Shown: positions 37,098-46,928 of the stretch, piece after piece
Layout of the letters: each line of letters opens with the position of its first letter
Position numbering within the stretch: the first letter of the stretch is position 1
Assembly: GCF_000502875.1 (NCBI RefSeq)
Contig: NZ_AYWX01000001.1
Span: forward strand, 1-64,000
Length of the DNA stretch: 64,000 nt
Direction of reading: 5' to 3'
Source of the DNA: Mesorhizobium sp. L2C084A000
GTDB lineage: Bacteria; Pseudomonadota; Alphaproteobacteria; Rhizobiales; Rhizobiaceae
Notes under the pieces: model-generated
What the model saw: the letters and a program-made list of their open reading frames with translations, nothing else
Databases searched by the model: none
Told to the model about the DNA's origin: nothing
Program-made: the position numbers and the translations under genes

Positions 37098-37543
37098 TGC
37101 TGATCGGAATTCCGGCGCTGCTCGGTCCGGAGCTTCTGGCGATCCTGCGCGGCATGGGCCATGGCGACGAAATCGCCCTTGTCGACGGAAATTATCCGGC
37201 GGAACAGCAGGCAACCCGGCTGGTACGCGCCGATGGCCACCCTCTTATCCCGGTACTCGACGCGATACTAAGCGTCTTGCCGGTGGACGACGCCGTGCCG
37301 GAGGCGCTGTTTCGCGCCTCGGTCAAGGGCGATCCTTCGCTTGCCGATCCCGTCCATCATGAGATCGAGGCGATCTGCGCCAAACGCGCGCCTGGCCGCA
37401 AGGTGGTTGCGCTGGCCGGCGCCGACTTCTATGCACGGGTCAAATCGGCGCATGCCATCGTCGCGACCAGCGAGCCGCGGCTCTACGCCAACATCATCAT
37501 CCGCAAGGGCGTGATCCATCCGCCGGAGACCAGGAAGCCATGA
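37097..37543 (+). CDS. RbsD/FucU-family sugar mutarotase-like protein
   Basis: 148 residues. The N-terminal motif ILRGMGHGDEIALVDGNYPA carries the His and Asp typical of the RbsD/FucU family, and the C-terminal ETRKP end follows the ANIIIRKGVI segment expected for FucU-like members. These decamer-forming enzymes interconvert anomers of sugars such as L-fucose or ribose. It is coupled by overlap to the ROK regulator (1 bp) and the kinase (4 bp), so it acts in the same sugar pathway, perhaps presenting the right anomer to the kinase. Its true substrate is not evident; in a fructose operon such a gene is not obligatory. Confidence 0.82.
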   Translation: MLIGIPALLGPELLAILRGMGHGDEIALVDGNYPAEQQATRLVRADGHPLIPVLDAILSVLPVDDAVPEALFRASVKGDPSLADPVHHEIEAICAKRAPGRKVVALAGADFYARVKSAHAIVATSEPRLYANIIIRKGVIHPPETRKP

Positions 37544-38463
37544 TCCTCTGCTGCGGCGAAGCCCTGATCGACATGCTGCCGCGCACGACGACAGCAGGCG
37601 AGCCGGCCTTTGCGCCTTATGTCGGCGGCGCCGTGTTCAACACGGCGATCGCGCTTGGCCGGCTCGGCGCGCCGGCAGGCTTCTTTTCGGGCCTATCGTC
37701 GGATCTGTTCGGCGGCCAATTCCGGGATGCGCTGGGGGCAAGCAAGGTCAGCTCCACCTATGCGCACACCTCACCACGGCCAACGACGCTGGCCTTCGTC
37801 AAGCTCACCAACGGCCAGGCGACCTACACTTTCTATGACGAGAACACCGCCGGCCGCATGCTGACCGTCGACGACCTGCCGCAGCTTGGCAGCGAGATCG
37901 AAGCCATGCTGTTCGGTGCCATCAGCCTGATTTCGGAGCCCGCCGGCAGTGCCTATGAGGAATTCATGAGGCGCGAGCATGAAAGTCGAGTCATGATGCT
38001 CGATCCCAACATCCGGCCGAACTTCATCCCGGACAAGGCCAAGCACCTCAGGCGCATCCGCGCCATGATGGCGATGGCCGACATCGTGAAACTGTCGGAC
38101 GAAGATCTGAACTGGTTCGGCGAAGCCGGCTCGCACGAGGATGTCATCCGCAACTGGCTGGATCGAGGCCCGAAGCTGATCGTCGTCACCCATGGCAGCG
38201 AAGGCGCCGTCGGCTATACCAGGGAACATGCCGTCACCGTCATGCCGGAAAAGGTCGAGGTGGTCGACACGGTCGGTGCCGGCGATACCTTCAACGCCGG
38301 CATCCTCGCCTCCTTGCATGAGCAGGGCCTGCTGACCAAGGCGGCGATTTCCGGCTTGTCGAAAGACGCCATCCACAAGGCGCTGGCGCTCGGCGCGAAG
38401 GCGGCGGCAGTGACCGTGTCGCGGGCCGGCGCCAATCCACCCTGGCGACATGAAATCGCCTGA
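37540..38463 (+). CDS. frcK: PfkB-family fructokinase
   Basis: 307 residues, a PfkB/ribokinase-fold sugar kinase. The N-terminal part ILCCGEALIDMLPR and YVGGAVFNTAIALGRLG gives the first PfkB signature, and the C-terminal VDTVGAGDTFNAGILASL (about 240-257) contains the catalytic Asp in GAGDTF. It phosphorylates fructose (or a related sugar) with ATP in the cytoplasm. Operon position after the ROK and FucU-like genes, and divergence from frcBCA, support the fructokinase assignment. It overlaps the previous gene by 4 bp (ATGA). Confidence 0.88.
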   Translation: MILCCGEALIDMLPRTTTAGEPAFAPYVGGAVFNTAIALGRLGAPAGFFSGLSSDLFGGQFRDALGASKVSSTYAHTSPRPTTLAFVKLTNGQATYTFYDENTAGRMLTVDDLPQLGSEIEAMLFGAISLISEPAGSAYEEFMRREHESRVMMLDPNIRPNFIPDKAKHLRRIRAMMAMADIVKLSDEDLNWFGEAGSHEDVIRNWLDRGPKLIVVTHGSEGAVGYTREHAVTVMPEKVEVVDTVGAGDTFNAGILASLHEQGLLTKAAISGLSKDAIHKALALGAKAAAVTVSRAGANPPWRHEIA

Positions 38464-38711
38464 GCAACGCTCAACATAAGCTGAGCCCAATCGATCACTT
38501 TATGTTTCGCAGGGGCTCTTTCCAGGGCTATGAGGGCGGGATGGCGCCCGACGAAGCCCGGATTTCCGGCATCTGGCTGACATTCGCCGGGAAATACTGG
38601 TAACGGACTGCGACACTTGGGCAATTTAGCGCTCTGCCTGCCCGGCTTTCTCGGCAAGCGCAACTCTGGTACCAGCGGCCGATTATCTGGCTAACCCGTT
38701 TTGAGGCCGAC

Positions 38712-39854
38712 ATGCAGTTCATCGATCTTGGCGCGCAGCGCGAACGAATCCGCGACCGGCTGAAGGCCGCGATCGACCGTGTCGTCGACGAAGGCCGTTA
38801 TATTCTTGGCCCGCAAGTCACCGAATTCGAGAATAAGCTTGCCGCCTATATCGGCACCAAGCATGTCGTGGCCTGCGCCAACGGCACCGACGCGCTGCTG
38901 TTGCCGCTGTTTGCGGCCGGCATCGGCCCGGGTGACGCGGTGTTCGTGCCGAGCTTCACTTTCGCCGCCACCGCCGAAGTGGTGGCGCTGGCCAAGGCCG
39001 AGCCGGTGTTCGTCGATGTCGACCCGCATAGCTACAACATCGACATTGCCAGCCTCGAAGCGGCCATCGCCATGATCAAGAAGCAAGGCCGGCTGAAGCC
39101 GAAGGCAATCATTCCCGTCGATCTGTTCGGCCTTGCCGCCGACTACGAGGCGATCATGGCGATCGCCAACCGCGAAGGGCTGATGGTGATCGAGGATGCC
39201 GCCCAGTCGATGGGCGGTTCGCTCGACGGCAAGATGTGCGGTGCTTTCGGCCATGTCGGATCGACCAGCTTCTATCCGGCCAAGCCGCTTGGCTGCTACG
39301 GCGATGGCGGCGCGATGTTCACCAATGATGATGCGCTGGCCGAGCAGCTCAGATCCTTCGCCTTCCACGGCAAGGGCGAAACGCAATATGACAATGTCCG
39401 CGTCGGCATCAATTCGCGGCTCGACACGATACAGGCGGCGATCCTGATCGAGAAGCTGGCCATCCTCGAAGACGAGATGGTTGCGCGCCAGGTGGTGGCA
39501 AAGCGCTATGCCGACGGGCTTGGCGACATCGTCACCGCGGCCCGCAATCTGGACGGCAGCCGTTCGGCCTGGGCGCAGTACGCCATCGAGACACCCAAGC
39601 GCGACGGGCTGAAGGCGCATCTCGGCGATAAGGGCATTCCGTCGGTCATCTACTATGTGAAGCCGCTGCATGCCCAGGTCGCCTATCGCGACTACCCGCG
39701 CACGCCGACCGGCCTGGCCGTTTCGGAAGACCTGCCGAAGCGTATCCTCTGCCTGCCGATGCACCCCTATCTCAGCGAAGCCGACCAGGACCAAATCATC
39801 GAGACGATCCGCAACTATATCGGCTCGAATTCAGCGCAGGCCGCAGCGGAGTAA
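38712..39854 (+). CDS. DegT/DnrJ/EryC1 sugar aminotransferase
   Basis: 380 residues, a PLP-dependent nucleotide-sugar aminotransferase. GTDALLLPLFAAGIGPGDAV is the N-terminal signature, VIEDAAQSMGG binds PLP phosphate, and the Schiff-base lysine lies in SFYPAKPLGCYGDGG near residue 190. Its start MQFIDLGAQRERIRDRLKAA resembles WbpE/WlbC-type enzymes acting on UDP-3-keto-GlcNAcA, but no matching wbpA, wbpB or wbpD is nearby, so the substrate is open. GAGG lies 5 nt before the ATG. It converges with cysQ, with 15 bp between stops. It probably makes an amino sugar for surface polysaccharide. Confidence 0.85.
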   Translation: MQFIDLGAQRERIRDRLKAAIDRVVDEGRYILGPQVTEFENKLAAYIGTKHVVACANGTDALLLPLFAAGIGPGDAVFVPSFTFAATAEVVALAKAEPVFVDVDPHSYNIDIASLEAAIAMIKKQGRLKPKAIIPVDLFGLAADYEAIMAIANREGLMVIEDAAQSMGGSLDGKMCGAFGHVGSTSFYPAKPLGCYGDGGAMFTNDDALAEQLRSFAFHGKGETQYDNVRVGINSRLDTIQAAILIEKLAILEDEMVARQVVAKRYADGLGDIVTAARNLDGSRSAWAQYAIETPKRDGLKAHLGDKGIPSVIYYVKPLHAQVAYRDYPRTPTGLAVSEDLPKRILCLPMHPYLSEADQDQIIETIRNYIGSNSAQAAAE

Positions 39855-39869
39855 GCTGCCGAGCCTTTC

Positions 39870-40658
39870 TCAGCCGGGGCCCGCAGCCCTGCCGCTGGCA
39901 ATGAAATGCGGATTGGCAAAATCCTCGTCGTCGCTTTGCCTGCGCTTGCCATAAACCAGAGGCTGGCCATCGAGCGTGCGCGTCATGCCGCCGGCGGCGC
40001 GCAGGATGGCGTCGCCCGCCGCTGTGTCCCATTCCATGGTGCGGCCGAAGCGCGGATAGACATCGGCCTCGGCACTGGCGAGAAGGCAGAATTTCAAGGA
40101 CGAACCGACCGAAACGATTTCGGCGGCACCCAGGTCGCGAATATAGGCCTCGGTTTCCGGTGTGTTGTGAGACCGACTGGCGACGACGGCCAGCGGCGTC
40201 GCGGCCGTTCTCGCCGCGATCGACCGGCGGCCGACGACCTGGTAATCGCCATCGATTTCGAGTGATTCCGCCCTGCCCGGCTGGCCGGAAAAGAAGCGCC
40301 CCGTACAGGGCGCAAAGACGACGCCGACTTCCGGCACGCCATCGCGAACCAGCGCTATGTTGACGGTGAAATCGGTGCGGCGGTTAACGAACTCCTTGGT
40401 CCCATCGAGCGGATCGATCAGAAAAAAAGCCCCGTCCAGGTCGGGCGGCACGATCCCGGCGGAAGCTTCTTCCTCGGCCACGCAGGGGATATCGGGAAAT
40501 GCGGCACGCAGTCCGGCGAGAATGATCTTTTCGCTCTCGCGGTCCGCCTCGGTCACCGGCGAGGCGTCGGACTTGCGGTCAACCGCACAGCCGGCGTGGA
40601 ATACGCGCATCACCTCGCGCCCGGCCGACAAGGCCAGGCGCTCGAAGATTTCGAGCAT
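39870..40658 (-). CDS. cysQ: 3'(2'),5'-bisphosphate nucleotidase
   Basis: 262 residues, an IMPase-superfamily phosphatase. Metal-binding motifs are CVAEEEAS (about 68-75) and DPLDGTKEFV (about 88-97), and MEWDTAAGDAIL in the C-terminal half completes the active site. It converts PAP, the by-product of PAPS use, to AMP. I chose the ATG at 40658, 10 nt after the cysNC stop; a TTG at 40706 would overlap cysNC by 38 bp and has no ribosome site. It is the third gene of cysD-cysNC-cysQ, consistent with PAPS recycling. Confidence 0.9.
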   Translation of the reverse strand: MLEIFERLALSAGREVMRVFHAGCAVDRKSDASPVTEADRESEKIILAGLRAAFPDIPCVAEEEASAGIVPPDLDGAFFLIDPLDGTKEFVNRRTDFTVNIALVRDGVPEVGVVFAPCTGRFFSGQPGRAESLEIDGDYQVVGRRSIAARTAATPLAVVASRSHNTPETEAYIRDLGAAEIVSVGSSLKFCLLASAEADVYPRFGRTMEWDTAAGDAILRAAGGMTRTLDGQPLVYGKRRQSDDEDFANPHFIASGRAAGPG

Positions 40659-40668
40659 CAGCCTGTCG

Positions 40669-42606
40669 TCAGATGCCGCCGCCGCTATCGTATTGGTCTT
40701 CGGCAATGTCGCGCTCGTTCAGCCAGTGTTCCAGGGCGTCGACCATCTCTTCGGCCGACTTGCCGAGTGTCCGCAGATGGATCTCCGGGGTTTCCGGCGC
40801 TTCATAAGGGGAATCGACGCCGGTGAAATTCTTGATCTCGCCATTCAGTGCGCGCGCATAGAGGCCCTTGGGATCACGCCTGGCGCATTCCTCGAACGGC
40901 GTATCGACAAACACCTCGATGAACTCGCCATCGGCCATCAATTCGCGCGCCATGCGCCGTTCGGCGCTGAACGGCGAAATGAACGACACGATGACGACCA
41001 ACCCGGCATCGGCCATCAAACGCGCCACTTCGGCGACGCGGCGGATGTTTTCGACGCGATCAGCGTCGGTGAAACCAAGATCGCGGTTGAGACCGTGACG
41101 GACGTTGTCGCCGTCCAGGATATAGGTATGGCGGCCGGTAGCGAACAGCTTCTTTTCGAACAGGTTGGCGATGGTCGACTTGCCGGATCCCGACAGCCCA
41201 GTGAACCAGAACACGGCGGGCCGCTGGTTCTTCATGTCGGCGCGCACGCGCTTGCCCACATCGAGCGACTGCCAATGAATGTTTTCGGCACGGCGCAACG
41301 AGTGCAGGATCATGCCGGCGCCGACCGTGGCGTTGGAGATGCGGTCGATCAAGATGAAGGCGCCGGTAGTGCGGTTTTCGGCGAAGGGATCGAAGGCGAT
41401 CGGCGTCCGCGTCGAGATGTTGCAGATGCCGACTTCGTTCATTTCGAGCGACTTGGCCGCTTCATGGGCAAAGTCATTGACGTTGATCCGATATTTCAGG
41501 TCGGTGACGGTGGCGCTGGTCTGGTCGGTCTCGGTGCGCAGGATGTAAGAGCGGCCTGGTAGCAACGCATGCTCGTCGAACCAGACGATGTTGGCGGCGA
41601 ACTGGTCGGCGACTTGCGGCCGTGCGGCAGGCGAAACCAGCATGTTGCCGCGCGAGATTTCGACTTCGTCATCGAGGACGAGCGTGACGGCCTGGCCGAC
41701 GGCCGCCTGGGCGAGATCGCCGCCATACGAGACGATCCGCTTGACGCGCGAGGATTTGCCGGACTTGGCGACAACGACCTCGTCGCCGGGCGCAACCGAG
41801 CCGGAGGCGACCGTGCCGGCAAAGCCGCGAAAGTCGAGATTGGGACGATTGACATACTGGACCGGGAAACGGAACGGCAGTTCGACCATCGCTTCGTCGA
41901 CCGACACGGTTTCGAGATGCTCGATCAGCGTCGGGCCGGAATACCATTCCATGCTTTCCGACCGGCGGCTGACATTGTCGCCATAACGGGCCGACATTGG
42001 GATCGGCACAATGGTCTGGAAGCCGAGATCGCGTGAGAATTGCCCGTAGTCTTCGACGATCCGGTCGAAAACCGCCTGATCGAAATCGACAAGATCGATC
42101 TTGTTGACGGCCAGCACGACGTGGCGGATGCCGAGCAGCGAGGCGATGATCGAATGCCGCCTTGTCTGGCGAAGCACCCCCTGCCGGGCATCGATCAGCA
42201 CGATTGCCAGGTCGGCGGTCGAGGCGCCGGTGGCCATGTTGCGGGTGTATTGCTCGTGGCCAGGTGTGTCGGCAACGATGAATTTGCGTTTCGGTGTGGC
42301 GAAGAAGCGGTAAGCGACGTCGATGGTGATGCCTTGCTCGCGCTCGGCCTCCAGACCGTCGACCAGCAGCGCGAAATCGATGTCGTCGCCCGTCGTGCCA
42401 TGCTTGCGCGAATCGCGTTCGAGCGCGGCGAGTTGATCCTCGAAAATCTGCTTGGTGTCGGACAGCAGGCGCCCGATCAGCGTCGACTTGCCGTCATCGA
42501 CCGAGCCGCAGGTCAGGAAGCGCAGCAGCGACTTTTTCTCCTGCGCAGCCAGATAGTCGCGAACGTCGTCGGTGGGAGCGAGGCTCTTTGCCATGATGTG
42601 GCGCAT
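40669..42606 (-). CDS. cysNC: Sulfate adenylyltransferase subunit 1 / APS kinase fusion
   Basis: 645 residues, a CysN-CysC fusion like rhizobial CysNC/NodQ. The N-terminal GTPase has G1 [14 protein letters not shown] (about 33-46), G3 [13 protein letters not shown] and G4 NKIDL. The C-terminal APS kinase begins near residue 467 with the P-loop [10 protein letters not shown] and contains [11 protein letters not shown]. With CysD it forms ATP sulfurylase and then phosphorylates APS to PAPS. The ATG at 42606 follows the cysD stop by 2 nt; an overlapping TTG at 42612 is also possible. It is adjacent to the O-antigen region, so PAPS could serve sulfation as well as cysteine synthesis; that is inference. 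Confidence 0.94.
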   Translation of the reverse strand: MRHIMAKSLAPTDDVRDYLAAQEKKSLLRFLTCGSVDDGKSTLIGRLLSDTKQIFEDQLAALERDSRKHGTTGDDIDFALLVDGLEAEREQGITIDVAYRFFATPKRKFIVADTPGHEQYTRNMATGASTADLAIVLIDARQGVLRQTRRHSIIASLLGIRHVVLAVNKIDLVDFDQAVFDRIVEDYGQFSRDLGFQTIVPIPMSARYGDNVSRRSESMEWYSGPTLIEHLETVSVDEAMVELPFRFPVQYVNRPNLDFRGFAGTVASGSVAPGDEVVVAKSGKSSRVKRIVSYGGDLAQAAVGQAVTLVLDDEVEISRGNMLVSPAARPQVADQFAANIVWFDEHALLPGRSYILRTETDQTSATVTDLKYRINVNDFAHEAAKSLEMNEVGICNISTRTPIAFDPFAENRTTGAFILIDRISNATVGAGMILHSLRRAENIHWQSLDVGKRVRADMKNQRPAVFWFTGLSGSGKSTIANLFEKKLFATGRHTYILDGDNVRHGLNRDLGFTDADRVENIRRVAEVARLMADAGLVVIVSFISPFSAERRMARELMADGEFIEVFVDTPFEECARRDPKGLYARALNGEIKNFTGVDSPYEAPETPEIHLRTLGKSAEEMVDALEHWLNERDIAEDQYDSGGGI

Positions 42607-42608
42607 GG

Positions 42609-43514
42609 TCAAAAGTACCCCTCGCGCTTCTTCTTTTCCATCGAGCCGGCTTCATCGCGGTCGATCAGGCGACCCTGCCGTTCGGACGTGCGTGCCGTCA
42701 GCATTTCGCCGACGATGGCTTCCAGCGTGTCGGCATCCGATTCGATGGCGCCGGTCAGCGGATAGCAACCCAGCGTGCGGAACCGCACCAGCCTGTTCTC
42801 CACTGTCTCGCCGGGGCGCAGTTTCATGCGGTCGTCGTCCCGCAGGATCAGCATGCCGTCGCGTTCCACCACCGGCCGTTCCTTCGCGAAATAGAGCGGC
42901 ACGATCGGGATACTTTCCTGCAGGATGTACTGCCAGATATCGAGTTCGGTCCAGTTCGACAGCGGAAAGACGCGGATCGATTCACCCGATGCGATGCGGG
43001 TGTTGAATATCTTCCACATTTCGGGGCGCTGGTTCTTCGGATCCCACACATGCTGAGCGTTGCGGAACGAAAAGATGCGCTCCTTGGCGCGCGATTTCTC
43101 CTCGTCGCGACGAGCGCCGCCAAAGGCCGCATCGAAACCGTATTTGTCGAGCGCCTGGCGCAGCGCCACGGTCTTCATGACATGGGTGTGGGTGTTCGAA
43201 CCATGGTCGAACGGATTGATGTTGTCGCGCACGCCGTCTTCGTTGACATGAACCAGGAGATCGAAGCCGAGTTTCTGCGCCATCTGATCGCGAAAGGCGA
43301 TCATCTCGCGGAACTTCCACGTCGTGTCGACGTGAAGAAAGGGGAACGGCGGCTTGGCGGGATAAAACGCCTTCATCGCCAGATGCATCAACACGGATGA
43401 ATCCTTGCCGACCGAATAGAGCATGACCGGCTTGGCAAAAGCGGCCGCAACCTCACGGAATATATGGATGGACTCGGCTTCAAGCCGCTGAAGATGCGTA
43501 AGCGCTGTTGTCAT
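42609..43514 (-). CDS. cysD: Sulfate adenylyltransferase subunit 2
   Basis: 301 residues from the ATG at 43514 ([20 protein letters not shown]), the usual length for CysD; the reading frame continues 31 codons upstream without a plausible start. The PP-loop-like motif is [15 protein letters not shown] (about 30-44), followed by [11 protein letters not shown] and [15 protein letters not shown]. It is the catalytic subunit that makes APS from ATP and sulfate, activated by the CysN GTPase. The C-terminus ends in EKKKREGYF as in family members. First gene of the operon; no cysH is present in the window. Confidence 0.94.
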   Translation of the reverse strand: MTTALTHLQRLEAESIHIFREVAAAFAKPVMLYSVGKDSSVLMHLAMKAFYPAKPPFPFLHVDTTWKFREMIAFRDQMAQKLGFDLLVHVNEDGVRDNINPFDHGSNTHTHVMKTVALRQALDKYGFDAAFGGARRDEEKSRAKERIFSFRNAQHVWDPKNQRPEMWKIFNTRIASGESIRVFPLSNWTELDIWQYILQESIPIVPLYFAKERPVVERDGMLILRDDDRMKLRPGETVENRLVRFRTLGCYPLTGAIESDADTLEAIVGEMLTARTSERQGRLIDRDEAGSMEKKKREGYF

Positions 43515-44002
43515 GGGCCGTGGGCGTTCTTTCGTATCTTCCAACAGAAGACCTTGCCTCAAATCATCGAGCTCTTCGCGCCCGGTTCGAGCCTTGTTTC
43601 CGGACAATCTTTCTCGTGCCGGCGTTCTAGCAGATCGCCATTGTCAAGAACAATGCAAGACTGGCCCAGCCGCACATGGTTCGAGAATGAATTTTCCACA
43701 GATGCCGGCAAACCCGGAAATTCCTGCCCGCAAGCTCAACGGCCCAGAAAACGCGGGGAAAATATTGCTTGAATGGACCAGTGTGCGGCTTTCAAGTGAC
43801 TTCCTCTGGTCGGCCCGCGCCTGCCGCCGATTTTCGGTGGCAATCTGCCCTATACACTATCGAAAATGGGGGGCAGCCGCTATACCAGCCTCGGGAAGCG
43901 GGCAAGTGCATCATGAGGCATGGGCAATTTCGAGGCGAGCGCATTCAACTTCGCTAAACAGATCCGCCGCATGAAACTTGCCGAAGACAGCGAGCCCGAA
44001 AA
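43515..44002. other. Divergent intergenic region cysD / O-antigen ligase
   Basis: 488 bp. Short plus-strand frames here (for example 43464-43772, 43513-43974) have no ribosome site and a chance-like composition, and I do not support them as genes. The stretch should contain the cys promoter on the minus strand and the promoter for the ligase/SDR pair on the plus strand. I found no recognised riboswitch or tRNA. Confidence 0.4.
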
Positions 44003-45319
44003 TTGACCCGGCTTTCATCCCTGAGACAGCAATTCACGCCTTCGCGGATCAACAACTACTTCTCCATCCTTTGCTTCTTTTTTCCACCGGTTCTGGGATC
44101 GGTGGTCAGCTTCGTATTCAATGGCGGAGGCCTTTCGTCAGTCCTGCTGATTGCTTTACGGAAAAGGCGCTTCAACGCCGACCGGCCCATGATCTGGATG
44201 ACGGTCGCGATCTATGCCTACTGCGCCTCCAATCTCCTGGCTTCCATCGTCAACAATTCGTTCGCCCGGGATGCGCCGCATCTTATCCCGCTGGTGACCT
44301 TCCTGTTTTTCCCCGTGTCCTATTCGACCTGGAGCATCACGCAGAAAACCACGCTTGCCCGCATCATCGTGCTTTCCAGCATGGCCGCCTGCTTTGTCGC
44401 GCTGCTCATAGCCGTCATCCAGCAATATTGGATTGGCGTCAGGGCCGAGGGGGGAGCTGGAAATCCGATCGTGTTCGCAACCGTCGTCTGCCTTGCCGTG
44501 GTCATGTGTGTGGCTGGCGCCTTGTCCGGTATTGAGCAAGCCCGGACACCCCTCTTCTACGCGGCACTGGCCGGGACGATCGCCGTCATCTATTCCGGCT
44601 CGCGTATCGTCTGGCTGGCACTGCTGATCACCGGTATCGCCGTCATGCTGATCAACCGGCACAGGCTCAGAGGCAGGAATGCCGTTCGCCTGCTGCTGCT
44701 GCTGGCGGCGGTCGGCGTCGTGATCGCCGCTTCCAGCTTCCAGGCGATATCCGGGCGGGTCGACTTTTTGCGCTCCGATTGGGGTGCGCTTGGAGCCAGC
44801 GGCAACTACGACACCTCGCTGGGAATACGTGTTGCGCTTTGGGAGATCGGACTCAAAGCATTCCATGACATGCCACTGTTCGGGCACGGTGTGGGTGCAA
44901 CCCAGCTTCTGATCAACCAGGGCTTTCATGAGCAGTTCGCGATGGACACAGGCTTCAACCATTTTCACAACGGCTTCCTGACCGCCTTGGTGCAAGCGGG
45001 AATTCTGGGCGCCGTGACGCTGGCGGCGATCTTTATCGTTGCCGCTGGAAATGCCGTCCGGGTCTTGCGAAACAGCAGCGATCCGAGCGAGCGGTTCGGC
45101 GCGACCATGATTGTCGTCGTGGTGATCACCTATCTGACGGCCGGAATGACAGGCATCCTGATCGGCCATGACATTCTGGACTCGGTGCTGATGGTCTTCC
45201 TGGTGAGCGGAACATATCTCGCCTCCGGCCGCCAGGTTCCGTTGTTGGAAGAGCAGGCACCTGCGCCAGTGATGGAAGAGCGAGTAGTCAGCAAAGAGCT
45301 GTTTCGGGCAAGCCCATGA
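44003..45319 (+). CDS. O-antigen ligase / polymerase-family membrane protein
   Basis: 438 residues with about ten to eleven membrane helices and a large periplasmic loop. The loop region carries GHGVGATQLLINQGF, then FNHFHNGFLTALVQAGILG (about 315-333), the Wzy/WaaL family pattern with its conserved His. It would ligate O-antigen to lipid A-core or polymerise repeats at the periplasmic face. In an ABC-exporter locus (wzm/wzt at 50168-51815), ligation is the more likely role. The start is a TTG at 44003, the first plausible in-frame start, and is uncertain. It overlaps the SDR gene by 4 bp (ATGA). Confidence 0.82.
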   Translation: MTRLSSLRQQFTPSRINNYFSILCFFFPPVLGSVVSFVFNGGGLSSVLLIALRKRRFNADRPMIWMTVAIYAYCASNLLASIVNNSFARDAPHLIPLVTFLFFPVSYSTWSITQKTTLARIIVLSSMAACFVALLIAVIQQYWIGVRAEGGAGNPIVFATVVCLAVVMCVAGALSGIEQARTPLFYAALAGTIAVIYSGSRIVWLALLITGIAVMLINRHRLRGRNAVRLLLLLAAVGVVIAASSFQAISGRVDFLRSDWGALGASGNYDTSLGIRVALWEIGLKAFHDMPLFGHGVGATQLLINQGFHEQFAMDTGFNHFHNGFLTALVQAGILGAVTLAAIFIVAAGNAVRVLRNSSDPSERFGATMIVVVVITYLTAGMTGILIGHDILDSVLMVFLVSGTYLASGRQVPLLEEQAPAPVMEERVVSKELFRASP

Positions 45320-46251
45320 AGGTTCTGGTCACGGGAGCGACAGGTTTCATCGGGCGTCTTGTCGTGCGCCACCTTCGCGAAGCCGGTGCCGAGCTTCGCC
45401 TCGCCTCCCGCCATCCCGAGAGGCTGGGTTCGGAAAACGAGACTGTGCCGATGCCCGGTTTCGACGCGCCGGCCGCCGCCTTCCTGGAACTGACCCGGGA
45501 TATGACTGACGTGGTCCATTGCGCCGGCCTCAACAATGATCAGGGAAATGCAACCGAAGCCGATTACAGGGCGGTCAATGTGGAATTGAGCGCGCGGCTG
45601 GCGCATGCAGCGGCGGCACAGGCCAGCGGACGCTTCATCCATCTCTCCTCGATCCGAGCGGTGATCGGCGCGCACGTCAGCGCAACGATCTACGAGGACA
45701 CGCTTCCTGCCCCACAATGCGCCTATGGACGCTCGAAGCGCGAAGGCGAGATCAAGGTTTTGGACGCTTACGCGTTACACGGCCGCTCGGACGCCGCCGT
45801 GTTGCGCCTGCCTCCGGTTTATGGAAGCGGCATGAGGGGAAATCTGGCGACGCTGATGCGCCTGGCCGATACGGCACTGCCGCTGCCGACCGGCGCCTTG
45901 ACGGGAATCCGCTCGCTGATGTCTGCCGGGGCCGCAGTGCGAGCGGTGTCGCACCTGCTGAGCCATTCGGGGTCACTTTGCCCGATCTATGTCGGCGCCG
46001 ATGTACCGCCGGTCACCGTCGAGACCGTTATCGTCGCCTTTCGCGGAGGTTTGGGGCGGCCTGTGCGTCTGATGGCTGTGCCGGCCGGCCTGATACGGCC
46101 GGTCGTGGCCGCGCTCGGCAGGCGGGCGTTCTGGGACAGCCTGACTGCGACACAGATATGCGACCCCGCCCTGCTGGTATCGCAGGGGTGGACGCCTGAA
46201 GCTCGCACGGTCGAGCGGCTGGCCGAGCTGGCGCGGCTCGGTAGATCCTGA
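45316..46251 (+). CDS. NAD-dependent sugar epimerase/reductase (WbpV/WreQ-like)
   Basis: 311 residues, an extended SDR. The dinucleotide motif is VTGATGFIGRLVVRHL (about 5-20), and the catalytic Tyr/Lys pair is YGRSK (about 136-140), with Ser in HLSSIRAV. It overlaps the ligase gene by 4 bp and converges with a sugar-phosphate transferase. With the membrane 4,6-dehydratase at 47893 and that transferase, it matches the rhizobial module for UDP-QuiNAc synthesis and initiation (WreV, WreQ, WreU of Rhizobium etli). I therefore suggest 4-reduction of UDP-4-keto-6-deoxy-GlcNAc. A plain 4-epimerase is the alternative. Confidence 0.8.
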   Translation: MKVLVTGATGFIGRLVVRHLREAGAELRLASRHPERLGSENETVPMPGFDAPAAAFLELTRDMTDVVHCAGLNNDQGNATEADYRAVNVELSARLAHAAAAQASGRFIHLSSIRAVIGAHVSATIYEDTLPAPQCAYGRSKREGEIKVLDAYALHGRSDAAVLRLPPVYGSGMRGNLATLMRLADTALPLPTGALTGIRSLMSAGAAVRAVSHLLSHSGSLCPIYVGADVPPVTVETVIVAFRGGLGRPVRLMAVPAGLIRPVVAALGRRAFWDSLTATQICDPALLVSQGWTPEARTVERLAELARLGRS

Positions 46252-46263
46252 CTCCCTGGTGAC

Positions 46264-46806
46264 CTATCCGCTTCGGTAGAGCGTTCCAAACAGGATCCGA
46301 AAATCGAGCCAGAACGACGCAGTGCGGAGGTAGGCAGCATCCGTTTCGGCCAAAAGCTCCGGGTTCGACATGTCGATGCCCCTGATCTGGGCCAGGCCGG
46401 TTATGCCCGGCAGCGCCGCCAAAACCCCCAGCCGCCTGCGACACTCGATCAACTCCGTTTGGGTCGGCAGGCAGGGGCGCGGCCCGACCAGGCTCATTTC
46501 GCCCTTCAGGACGTTCCAGAATTGTGGCAGCTCGTCGAGCTTGAACTTCCGTAAGACCTTCCCGACCGATGTCACGGAATCCACCGGCGCCTCATGCGAG
46601 GGCAGTGACGGCGTCCCGACATACATCGTGCGCAACTTGTGGCAGCGAAAAAGCCGACCGTCACGGCCGACCCGCACCTGTGAAAAAATAGCCGGGCCCG
46701 GCGACGATGCCCGAACGGCAAGGACGGTGAGCGCCAAGACAGGAGATGTGGCCACCAGCAGCAGAGCCGCACCGGCAATATCGAAGATTTGCTTGGCTGC
46801 CTTCAT
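46264..46806 (-). CDS. Initiating sugar-phosphate transferase (WreU/WbaP-like)
   Basis: 180 residues from the ATG at 46806 (MKAAKQIFDIAGAALLLVAT); an upstream TTG (46857) is less likely. One N-terminal membrane hairpin is followed by the bacterial sugar transferase domain: FRCHKLRTMY, then KLDELPQFWNVLKGEMSLVG and PRPCLPTQ, then PGITGLAQIRG. These monotopic enzymes move a sugar-1-phosphate from UDP-sugar to undecaprenyl phosphate, starting chain synthesis. Its short form (no WbaP-like five-helix domain) is that of PglC/WreU. By context the sugar would be QuiNAc. It converges with the SDR gene, 12 bp apart. Confidence 0.88.
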   Translation of the reverse strand: MKAAKQIFDIAGAALLLVATSPVLALTVLAVRASSPGPAIFSQVRVGRDGRLFRCHKLRTMYVGTPSLPSHEAPVDSVTSVGKVLRKFKLDELPQFWNVLKGEMSLVGPRPCLPTQTELIECRRRLGVLAALPGITGLAQIRGIDMSNPELLAETDAAYLRTASFWLDFRILFGTLYRSG

Positions 46807-46928
46807 GAACGGCCGATAGTGCTCCCTGCCGAAGTCCCGAGGCAACGCCGCAGGCAAATGCCGTCAATCCGGTCGACGTAGCATGAGCCGATCTTTTGGC
46901 CAAGCGTGCCACGCACTCGTGCCAATGT

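Noticed and set aside
38464-38711. Small minus-strand frame upstream of the aminotransferase gene
   Set aside because: The 64-codon frame has many Ser/Arg/Cys codons, no ribosome site and overlaps the aminotransferase start; I see nothing else in this 248-bp gap.
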